Assembly (NCBI GenBank): GCA_900544075.1
Contig: UQTJ01000001.1
Coordinates: 124,001-188,000 of the forward strand
Direction of reading: 5' to 3'
DNA: 64,000 nucleotides
Origin: an uncultured Bacteroides sp.
Lineage (GTDB): Bacteria; Bacteroidota; Bacteroidia; Bacteroidales; Bacteroidaceae
Part shown: positions 1-7,294 of the stretch, in pieces
Layout of the letters: each line of letters begins with the position of its first letter
Position numbering within the stretch: the first letter of the stretch is position 1
Position numbers and translations under genes: made by a program
The notes under the pieces: generated by a model
Database searches by the model: none
What the model was told of the DNA's origin: nothing
What the model saw: the letters and a program-made list of their open reading frames with translations, nothing else

Positions 1-284
1 TATTACTCCACCCCATTCTGAATAATCCTGCCACACCGCTAAAATGTCCATTATGAACATAATGCAATGCAGGCTGAACGTAAAGGTTCTTCCCCAATTG
101 AATTTTGCAGGTTAATTCCGATGCTACCTCATATTCTGTTGAGAAAGTTGCATATCCTACAAAAGCACCTGCTTCTATATTTTTTCCAAGTTCTGCCAGT
201 GAACCTATGCCGAAATAGTTTTTACATTCCGCATCCTTATACAGCGAACCTGAAGCCTGCAACAGCAAATAAACCTTGTCTGAT
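1..284 (-). pseudogene. 3' fragment of a porin-like outer-membrane protein gene, cut by an insertion sequence
   Basis: An open minus-strand frame runs from the edge of the insertion sequence to the window edge and gives about 94 residues with alternating hydrophobic and polar segments rich in Tyr, Gly and Ala, such as LGKNLYVQPALHYVH and GVAGLFRMGW. This looks like the C-terminal strands of a beta-barrel outer-membrane protein, perhaps of the carbohydrate-porin type. The 5' part is missing: the frame begins right at the inverted repeat of the IS, and no matching N-terminal part is seen on the other side of the IS. The stop codon lies outside the window. The barrel reading is inference from composition; the family assignment is weak. 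Confidence 0.4.
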
Positions 285-1974
285 AACTGAAGTTTCCCAC
301 CCCTTCATATCAGCTATTTGAGTAATAGTTCCCTTCGGTGGGTGGTCTAAAAATCAAATGTTTTCCGAACGATTTAACGCACGCCTAAAAAATGTTTAGC
401 CCAAATCGGGCATGGCATAATCGTCCGAATCGCACAGAAGATGTGCCCATACTTTTGTGGAGAAGTCTGCCGTTTGCTGTGCGGCTACAGTTGATAGGCA
501 TGTCAACAGATCCACTCCTGCTTCACGCGACAAAACTTCCAACAGATGCCTGACTTCTTCCAAAGTCCTGCTCCACAGGGTGAGCACTTGCAGCCGGTCA
601 CGCTCCGAGCGGAACAGCGCACCCAGGGTTTCGTATTCTGAAAAGCGTTTGGCCAAGGAGAGCATCTGGTACATCATGAAACACAAGGTGGTGTCTGCAA
701 TCTGAGCATTGTAGTTCCGGCTCTGACATTTTCCCAGTCCAAGATAACCACGGCATTCCTTGAATATGACCTCTATGCCCCAGCGTCTTTCATAAAGTTC
801 AAAGGCTCTGACGAAGTTCATGGAGGTATCTGTAGTAAGCAACACTTTCCAATGGGTACTTCGCCCGTATTTGATGATGAAGATGCGTATGGGCTGTTCG
901 CCAAATTTTGCATGAAGTTGAATGTATTTACACTTGTACTTTCGGCAATAGCATGAAGCTGTGCGTTCATACCTTACAATCAGTTCATGGATGTTTTGGG
1001 GACGTTTGGACTTGCTTGTCTGATAACGCAACTTGGGGTTCATTTTGGTCAAACCAATATAGTGCACAGAACCGCCGCATAGCTCGCGAACAGCCTGTAT
1101 GAGCGATTCGCATGTAAACCAACTGTCAGCAAGCACATACTTGAAGTTGATACCATGCCCCACGGCATGACAAAGCATGCGTTTGGCCATTTCGAGCTTG
1201 CTCTCATCACATTCCGCCTTGCGTGCATAGTCCGGATTTTTTGCGTTCCGCTTTTCCTTGAACTGTTCCTTCCGCTGTTTTAAGGTCAAGCCGTAATCCT
1301 TCTTCTTTCCTTTTTCACGATGAAGGGAGAAGTCTATGGGATAGCAGCTTTTCCCGTCAGAGAGAGCCAGTGTCAGGCATTTCATTCCATAAATGAAATT
1401 GTGAGTGACATGGTCGAACACCTTGCTGACTCCTTCGATTCGAATGCCGCTCTTCTGAAAGGTTGTATCATCAAGGATGGCACAAGTGTCATGCTCGTCG
1501 GTATCCATCTGATGCTCCTGGAGAATGGCATGGAAGCGAAGGGTAATTTTAGTAAGAAGCATTCGCAAGTCGATGCGGGCGTTCAAAAGGGCGCGATACA
1601 GCGTGTTCTTTGACACGGCGCAAAGTCCATGAAAATGATTGGAAGTGGCACTTGCAATCGTCTTTCCCCACAGGCGCATGATGAGGAGCGAGATGAAGAG
1701 GGAGGTCAAGGTATAGCCCTGAGCCTTCTCGAACTTGAGATTCCGAACGATTTTACCGATGCCCAATGCCTTCATGATGACTAAGAGTTGCTCTTGGGCT
1801 TGTTCTTTAACGGATAAAACCTTGGTAAGTTCGTTCAAATTACCTATTTTTGCATCTATAACAGTATTCTTATTTTCCATTGTAAATCAGTTGATTCAGC
1901 ACCTCTAATTTACGAAGAAAATTTGAATTACTGTTACTTCCCATCCTCTTTATTGGGGGTGGGAAACTTTAGTT
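285..1974 (-). mobile_element. Complete IS4-type insertion sequence (about 1.69 kb)
   Basis: The element is bounded by near-identical terminal inverted repeats: AACTGAAGTTTCCCACCCC at 285-303 and its inverse GGGGTGGGAAACTTTAGTT at 1956-1974, with one mismatch. It carries a single transposase gene on the minus strand. The flanking bases (CTGAT on the left, AATAA on the right) do not form an obvious target duplication, and the gene cut on the left does not resume on the right. This suggests a deletion next to the element or an old insertion. Confidence 0.85.
396..1880 (-). CDS. IS4-family DDE transposase
   Basis: This 494-residue protein is the transposase of the surrounding IS. The catalytic triad can be followed: the first Asp in AILDDTTFQKSG, the second Asp in VLADSWFT, and the Glu in YERRWGIEVIFKE, which is the Y-x2-R-x3-E signature typical of IS4-type DDE enzymes. 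The basic C-terminal region follows. The reading frame is intact and full length, so the element may still be mobile. It is the only gene between the terminal inverted repeats, with about 75-90 bases of non-coding DNA on each side. Family assignment to IS4 rests on the YRE-type motif; the exact subgroup is not determined. Confidence 0.9.
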   Translation of the reverse strand: MENKNTVIDAKIGNLNELTKVLSVKEQAQEQLLVIMKALGIGKIVRNLKFEKAQGYTLTSLFISLLIMRLWGKTIASATSNHFHGLCAVSKNTLYRALLNARIDLRMLLTKITLRFHAILQEHQMDTDEHDTCAILDDTTFQKSGIRIEGVSKVFDHVTHNFIYGMKCLTLALSDGKSCYPIDFSLHREKGKKKDYGLTLKQRKEQFKEKRNAKNPDYARKAECDESKLEMAKRMLCHAVGHGINFKYVLADSWFTCESLIQAVRELCGGSVHYIGLTKMNPKLRYQTSKSKRPQNIHELIVRYERTASCYCRKYKCKYIQLHAKFGEQPIRIFIIKYGRSTHWKVLLTTDTSMNFVRAFELYERRWGIEVIFKECRGYLGLGKCQSRNYNAQIADTTLCFMMYQMLSLAKRFSEYETLGALFRSERDRLQVLTLWSRTLEEVRHLLEVLSREAGVDLLTCLSTVAAQQTADFSTKVWAHLLCDSDDYAMPDLG

Positions 1975-2042
1975 AATAAAAAAATTACACATCTATTTTA
2001 ATTAAAATAGCCAAATTCCTCAAGTAAACATCCTTATAACAG

Positions 2043-2073
2043 TTTGATTATAATAAATAATTAATTAACTTTG
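2043..2073 (+). promoter_or_regulatory. Bacteroides-type promoter of the LacI regulator gene
   Basis: TTTG at 2043-2046 and TAACTTTG at 2066-2073 are separated by exactly 19 bases, matching the Bacteroides primary sigma consensus TTTG-N19-TAnnTTTG. Transcription would start near 2080, giving a leader of about 80 bases before the ATG at 2161. Confidence 0.75.
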
Positions 2074-2160
2074 CCATAATCTGCAGCAGTTAGATTTCTT
2101 TTATACTTAACATTAATAATTTATGAAAATAAGACTATAACTCTATTTAATCCGACAATA

Positions 2161-3171
2161 ATGAAACACACAACGCTCAAAGACATAGCAAAACAATTAT
2201 CGTTATCTGTCTCTACAGTGTCAAGAGCATTATTAGACGACAAAAATGTACGTAAAGAGACAAAGGACAAAATAATAGCCATGGCCAAAGAATTAGGCTA
2301 CAAACCCAATCCTGTCGCAACAAATTTAAAATACGGACATACAAATACTATAGGAGTTATAGTACCGGAAATGGTTACTCCATTTGCTGCAAGAGTAATT
2401 AAAGGCATCCAAAACATATTATATTCCCAAGGAATAAAAGTCATAATAGCAGAATCAAACGAGGATTATTTAAAAGAGAGGGAAAACCTGAAACTAATGG
2501 AACGATTTATGGTTGACGGTATAATAATCAGCCTTTGTAGTTACAAAAAAAACAAAGATGAATATTTAAGACTTTTACAAGAGGGAATGCCAATAGTTTT
2601 TTACGACAGAATACCTTATGGAATGAACGTGTCAAATGTGATTGTGGACGATTATTTAAAATCTTTTTTCCTAATCGAACATCTTATAAGAAATGGTCGT
2701 AGAAACATAATTCATATCCAGGGGCCTGATGACGTATATAATTCTATAGAAAGGACAAAAGGATATAAAGACGCCTTATCCAAATTTGGGATTAAATACG
2801 ATAATGGAATGATCATAAAGTCAGGACTTACATTCAAGGATGGAGAATATATAGCAAATTTAATAATTAATAAAAATATTAATACAGACGCCATTTTTGC
2901 ATTTACCGATACTTTAGCTATAGGTGTAATGAACAGACTTAGAGAATTAGGGAAAAGAATACCTGAAGACATAGCTATAGTAAGTTTCTCTGGAACCGAA
3001 TTGTCCACGATAGTCTATCCTCAGCTAACTACCGTAGAACCCCCATTGGAGAGAATGGGTGAAACGGCAGCCCAAATAATCCTTGAGAAAATAAAAAATC
3101 CAAATACAGTCAATCGTACGATTATGCTTAATGCCGAAATAAAAATTAGAGAGTCTTCAAAACAAAAATAA
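2161..3171 (+). CDS. LacI-family transcriptional regulator
   Basis: A 336-residue LacI/GalR-type repressor or activator. Residues about 4-50 form the classic helix-turn-helix and hinge helix (TLKDIAKQLSLSVSTVSRAL, then GYKPNPVATNLK). The rest is a periplasmic-binding-protein-like sugar-binding core beginning at TIGVIVPEM and including the typical DAIFAFTDTLAIGVMNRL and GTELSTIVYPQLTTVEPP segments. It should bind a small sugar ligand and control sugar genes. It sits convergent to the sigma factor gene (14-base gap) at the distal end of the rhamnosidase locus. LacI-like dyads with a central CG occur upstream of the dehydrogenase gene at 26673-26715 and upstream of the sigma gene at 3783-3807, which are candidate operators. 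The ligand is unknown. Confidence 0.95.
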   Translation: MKHTTLKDIAKQLSLSVSTVSRALLDDKNVRKETKDKIIAMAKELGYKPNPVATNLKYGHTNTIGVIVPEMVTPFAARVIKGIQNILYSQGIKVIIAESNEDYLKERENLKLMERFMVDGIIISLCSYKKNKDEYLRLLQEGMPIVFYDRIPYGMNVSNVIVDDYLKSFFLIEHLIRNGRRNIIHIQGPDDVYNSIERTKGYKDALSKFGIKYDNGMIIKSGLTFKDGEYIANLIINKNINTDAIFAFTDTLAIGVMNRLRELGKRIPEDIAIVSFSGTELSTIVYPQLTTVEPPLERMGETAAQIILEKIKNPNTVNRTIMLNAEIKIRESSKQK

Positions 3172-3185
3172 TGTCACAAATGTCG

Positions 3186-3740
3186 TCATAGATAAAACAA
3201 CAACATGCAAATATAATCTTCCAATGCTACCCTAAGTTTTTTCAGACACACAGTTATATGATATTCCACTGTTTTTACCGAGATATTCAATTTTTCAGAT
3301 ATTTCTTTATTCGACATATTGTCGTAACGACTCATCATGAAAATCTCCCTTGAGCGTTGACTCAATCCAGACAATGTTTTATTTACCAAATCTTGAATTT
3401 CCTTTGAAAATATATCAGAAGGAACAAGTGCCTCTAATGTAGCTATCTGCAAATCCAACTTCCAATTCTCATGCATTTGCAAAGTTTCAATACTTTCTCT
3501 ATGCATTTTCTTTTGTTTCAAATAATTCAGACAACGGTTTTTCACTACTGTTAGAACGTAGGCCAAAGCATTTGAATTATCCATAATTTTATGTCTGTTC
3601 TCCCAATATGACATCATTGCTTCCATGACAATATCTTCGGAAATATCCTTATCTCTTATATACATATAAGCAAAATTTACAAAGCTAGATTTATGTTCTG
3701 AAAAAAATTCATTAAATACGGTCATATCAGTCCTATTCAT
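3186..3740 (-). CDS. ECF RNA polymerase sigma factor (FecI-like)
   Basis: A 184-residue sigma-70 family protein of the extracytoplasmic-function group. Region 2 spans about residues 12-75 (FVNFAYMYIRDKDISEDIVMEA is the start) and region 4 about 120-175 with the DNA-reading helix-turn-helix MSNKEISEKLNISVKTVEYHI. Bacteroides sigma factors of this type pair with a FecR anti-sigma factor and a SusC receptor carrying an N-terminal STN domain. Here a FecR and an STN-type SusC are present, but about 19 kb away at the other end of the locus, instead of adjacent. It is probably the partner of that FecR, but this is inference. A near-perfect dyad lies 43-67 bases upstream of the start. Confidence 0.93.
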   Translation of the reverse strand: MNRTDMTVFNEFFSEHKSSFVNFAYMYIRDKDISEDIVMEAMMSYWENRHKIMDNSNALAYVLTVVKNRCLNYLKQKKMHRESIETLQMHENWKLDLQIATLEALVPSDIFSKEIQDLVNKTLSGLSQRSREIFMMSRYDNMSNKEISEKLNISVKTVEYHITVCLKKLRVALEDYICMLLFYL

Positions 3741-3782
3741 ATCACAATTATTTCTATTTATAACATTAGAATATTAATGATT

Positions 3783-3807
3783 AATAATCTCTTTCGAAAA
3801 GATTATT
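3783..3807. promoter_or_regulatory. Dyad upstream of the sigma factor gene, possible operator
   Basis: AATAATCT and AGATTATT flank TTTCGAAA, giving a near-perfect 25-base palindrome with a central CG, as in LacI-type operators. It lies 43-67 bases before the sigma factor start. Its role as an operator is inferred. Confidence 0.35.
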
Positions 3808-4129
3808 TTATAAAATAAAAATAGAAAAAAATATTCCATTCTTTCGCCATTTCAGACACTTTAACACTCTTTATAAACTTAATAATAGAATTCTAAAATG
3901 TGATATTATTTTAAAAATCGCGACATCATGTCTATAACAATCTCAATAAGAATATTTTATAGGTGCCATAAATGGTCATGGAAATATAGATGAAAACAGT
4001 CATAGATTTCAAATATATTTCCATGTCATTCTATTAATTAACATAACAGTTTAATACTCTCTAAATGTTACCCTCATACAAATAAGTCTATTAATACTTA
4101 CATTATCTTTATTTCTTCGAAAATAAAAA

Positions 4130-4200
4130 AGCCTGTTTAAAATTCATTTGTTTAACCATCCTGATACAGAGGGCAAAACAAAAATAAATTTAAACAGGCT
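4130..4200 (-). terminator. Terminator of the minus-strand glycan operon
   Basis: In the minus-strand transcript, AGCCTGTTTAAA (4189-4200) pairs with TTTAAACAGGCT (4130-4141), followed by a run of T. The 12-base stem has an unusually long loop of 47 bases. It lies 36 bases past the stop codon of the last operon gene. Confidence 0.7.
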
Positions 4201-4236
4201 CTAATAGCTCATATTAATACATTACAACTTTTCCAA

Positions 4237-5847
4237 TCAGTTTGAAGTAGCATCTTCATAAAGTCCTGAAATCTCATCAGTGGTCAATATTCTGTCATAC
4301 ATACGCACAAGAGCTATAGTTCCGGAAAATGCCTGCTGTATCTGAGTATCACTTCTATAGGCCGCTCCTATGCAGAATTTATTTGTATCGTAGTTCTTGT
4401 TATCAGTAGTAGAAAACTTTGTTTGATTAATTGACACTCCATCAACATAGACTTGTGTATATTGATTCTTTTTATGTGTTGCTACAACATGAAACCATTT
4501 AGAGCTCTCAAAAGAATATTGTTGAGATATACAATTTCTCCATCCTCCATCGTTCAGTGTTAAGTTCCATTTATTATCTATGAACTGTATTGCATATCCA
4601 GGAGCACTAACTTTACCAAACAGTGCCTGGGCACCTTTAGGTAACGAGTTACAACAAGCATAAATTTCTATCGACAATTCACCATCCAACACTTTATCCC
4701 TAAAATCCTGATTTACTTCAAAGACATAATATCCTCCATAGTTCTGAATTTCTGTACCAGGAGTTATTGGATCAAATTTGGCACCATAACCGAATCTTTC
4801 GTTGGTAACAACAGTTAATGCATCTCCTGCCTTCTTCTCTATAGTAATATCAAAATTAGAAATATTTATTGCATCACCATTTTCTTGGAAACTTATATCA
4901 AGAAGTTCTGCGGAAACAATACCTTTCTGCGTAATAGTTACTGATTTAGAATCACTTCCATCTGATATAGTAACAGTTGCCGTACGAGAGATACTATATC
5001 TACTGAATTTTTTAGCAGTAAGAATTAACTGATTGTCTGATTTTGATTTTTCTGTTAACCACTCCGTATTATCGCCGGTGATATTATAACTCCATGTTGA
5101 TGATGAAACCACATTGATAGTAATATCCTGTGATTCAAATCCAATATTCTCATCATCCGTAGTTACCACTAATCCCGGCAATTGTGATACTGTAAGTGTA
5201 TATAGCAATTGGTATTCTTCATTAAAAAATTTGATATATGCATTACGGGGGTCATCCGCTGTGTTCTCAGTCACTGAGAAAATTAGCTTGTCTGCTCCTT
5301 TTTCCTTAACTTTCAGCCAATCATCATCACTACCGCTTATTCCATCACCTGTCACCTCACAATCCCAAGCTACGTTAGCTATCACTTTCACTTCATGATC
5401 ATCAGATGTACTAATTATTGTAAGTTCATCTGAATCAAGCATTAGAGTCGGTGTAACATTCGAAATCTGTGTAACTGTTATTGTCACCGGTTCCGCAATC
5501 TGTCCCGAAGAATTAGTCAAAGTCAATATAGCTGTCCTCGCATCTGGTGTGGTATTTTCGTTCACAGTCATTGTAACTTCAGCATTACCGTTTCCTTCTG
5601 TAGGAGTAAAATCCAACCAGTCGGCATCATCCGTGATATTCCAATCCACACTGGAAATCACATTCATAATTGTACTGGCAGCTGACCCCTGAAGGGACAG
5701 TTTACCATTAGTTATCAGATAGCCTTCAGTATCGGCCAAGCCCAAAGTAGGAGTTTCTGATGTATTCTCATCTTTTGCACAAGATGTCATTAATACTATT
5801 AACGAAAGAAATGACACCAGCCCTAATTTATTGATATTCTTTTTCAT
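4237..5847 (-). CDS. BACON-LamG surface lipoprotein
   Basis: A 536-residue lipoprotein with a signal peptide ending at lipobox LMTSC (Cys23) and an acidic AKDEN sequence after it, which favours export to the cell surface. Three BACON-type beta-sandwich repeats follow (about residues 45-130, 140-225 and 230-310; each has the pattern W-x-I/C...D-x-W-L and a closing VTITQ/VSQ-like strand). A LamG/concanavalin-like lectin domain (about 320-532) contains FHVVATHKKNQYTQVYVDG and IALVRMYDRILTTDEI. Such proteins are thought to bind glycans at the cell surface. It is the last gene of the operon and a paralogue of the gene 31 bases upstream, which has two BACON repeats instead of three. No catalytic residues are visible. 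Confidence 0.88.
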   Translation of the reverse strand: MKKNINKLGLVSFLSLIVLMTSCAKDENTSETPTLGLADTEGYLITNGKLSLQGSAASTIMNVISSVDWNITDDADWLDFTPTEGNGNAEVTMTVNENTTPDARTAILTLTNSSGQIAEPVTITVTQISNVTPTLMLDSDELTIISTSDDHEVKVIANVAWDCEVTGDGISGSDDDWLKVKEKGADKLIFSVTENTADDPRNAYIKFFNEEYQLLYTLTVSQLPGLVVTTDDENIGFESQDITINVVSSSTWSYNITGDNTEWLTEKSKSDNQLILTAKKFSRYSISRTATVTISDGSDSKSVTITQKGIVSAELLDISFQENGDAINISNFDITIEKKAGDALTVVTNERFGYGAKFDPITPGTEIQNYGGYYVFEVNQDFRDKVLDGELSIEIYACCNSLPKGAQALFGKVSAPGYAIQFIDNKWNLTLNDGGWRNCISQQYSFESSKWFHVVATHKKNQYTQVYVDGVSINQTKFSTTDNKNYDTNKFCIGAAYRSDTQIQQAFSGTIALVRMYDRILTTDEISGLYEDATSN

Positions 5848-5878
5848 ATACTTATTGTATTTTTAATTAATTACACTG

Positions 5879-7231
5879 TTACTTTACTTGATCGTATAAT
5901 TCAGCAATTTCATCGGCTGTCAATACACGATCGTACATACGGAATATACCTATTTCACCACCAAAACAGTCCCTGTTGCCAGAACGTCCACCTATTACTA
6001 TTTCATAAGCGGAACCATGTCTTAATGCTTCGGAATTAGGCACGGTATTTTTTAACTCACCATTCACATAAATGGAAATACTCTTATCTGTTCCATATAT
6101 TCCAACTACATGACTCCATTCATCTTCCCTAATAGGAGAATCTTCATATACCTGGAGATATTTTGAAGCTCCAACTGCTGGTTCAAAATACCATCCTCTA
6201 GAATTTGAACATTTTATAGCTATACCTCCACCAACTTGTGAGTTCGTGGCTGTTATTGTATAAGAACCAGTTTTTGCTCCATACCAATGTGGTTTTGCTA
6301 ACAGTTCTATAGAAAATCCATTATCCATAGCAGAAATATAGCTTGTATTACCTGCATATGACATCGCAAAAGCTGAACTTCCTACATTGTTAGTATTAGG
6401 ATTAGTAAACTGAGCGACATTGAATCCCCAATTTTGATCATAAACGACATTTAAATAATCCTCATTACCCGCCATATTAACGGTATAAATTTTATTTCCC
6501 AATTCAGAAATATCATTTGCAGTCTTATCAGTATTGAACACTACATCAAGCAGTTCTGCAGGATCAACTACACCAGCCTGTCTTATTGTTATAGTTTCTG
6601 TTACATTATCATAGACAACACCTTTAAAAGATATGTCAGCCACACGTGCTCCTCCCCCAGAATTAGGCAGAACATTTAAAACCAATCCTGATGTAGTTTT
6701 TGACTTTAACGTAATCCAATCGACATCGTCCGGTATCTCACATTTCCATACAATATTGCTTCCTACATTTATAGCCAATTCACCACCTTCTTTAGGAACA
6801 ATCCCATAAGTACCGATTGTCAATCTCGGACCTCCAGGCTGTATAAATGTCAAAGTATCATCCTGCAAGGTTTCATTAACGGCAGAAAGCACCAACTTGG
6901 CAATCCTCTCATCAAGAGTATTGTTCACTGCGGCAGTAAGATTAATTTCTTTCATTCCGTCACCTTCAGATAAGTCACACTCAAGCCAATCTCGTCCTTC
7001 AACAACGGCAAGATTCCAATTCACGTTAGACAAAACCCTTATTGCCAGTTCCTCATCATCGCCTGTCAATTGATATTCTCCTCCTATGATGTCACCAATT
7101 TGGTCGCCAGAATCAGTAGTAAATCTCATTACCGGCACATCAGTAGCTTCATTATCGTCAGAACAAGAAGCCATGCCTGCGCCCAACAGGAACGCCAGCA
7201 TTAAACCTTTTAAAAAAGCTGTCTTTTTCAT
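5879..7231 (-). CDS. BACON-LamG surface lipoprotein (paralogue)
   Basis: A 450-residue lipoprotein with lipobox GMASC (Cys23) followed by SDDNE. Two BACON-type repeats cover about residues 45-130 and 135-222 (WNLAVVEGRDWLECDLSEG and WKCEIPDDVDWITLKS). A LamG domain covers about 230-448, with WSHVVGIYGTDKSISIYVNG and GIFRMYDRVLTADEIAELY near its end. It probably binds the target glycan on the outer surface, working with SusD. It lies between the GH78 rhamnosidase gene (63-base gap) and the second BACON-LamG gene (31-base gap), so it is transcribed with them. The tandem paralogy suggests duplication and later change in repeat number. Confidence 0.88.
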   Translation of the reverse strand: MKKTAFLKGLMLAFLLGAGMASCSDDNEATDVPVMRFTTDSGDQIGDIIGGEYQLTGDDEELAIRVLSNVNWNLAVVEGRDWLECDLSEGDGMKEINLTAAVNNTLDERIAKLVLSAVNETLQDDTLTFIQPGGPRLTIGTYGIVPKEGGELAINVGSNIVWKCEIPDDVDWITLKSKTTSGLVLNVLPNSGGGARVADISFKGVVYDNVTETITIRQAGVVDPAELLDVVFNTDKTANDISELGNKIYTVNMAGNEDYLNVVYDQNWGFNVAQFTNPNTNNVGSSAFAMSYAGNTSYISAMDNGFSIELLAKPHWYGAKTGSYTITATNSQVGGGIAIKCSNSRGWYFEPAVGASKYLQVYEDSPIREDEWSHVVGIYGTDKSISIYVNGELKNTVPNSEALRHGSAYEIVIGGRSGNRDCFGGEIGIFRMYDRVLTADEIAELYDQVK

Positions 7232-7294
7232 ATTATCTTTTTTTTAAATTTAACATAACGGTATATAGACACCGTAATCATTTTATTTCTGTTC

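Larger units (their letters stand above)
3741..4236. other. Gene-free stretch with three inverted repeats
   Basis: This AT-rich 496-base gap holds no credible gene. It contains a 25-base dyad centred on TTTCGAAA (3783-3807), a 12-base inverted repeat CATGGAAATATA / TATATTTCCATG with a 25-base loop (3977-4025), and the locus terminator (4130-4200). No clear TAnnTTTG promoter box was found for the sigma gene. Confidence 0.7.
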
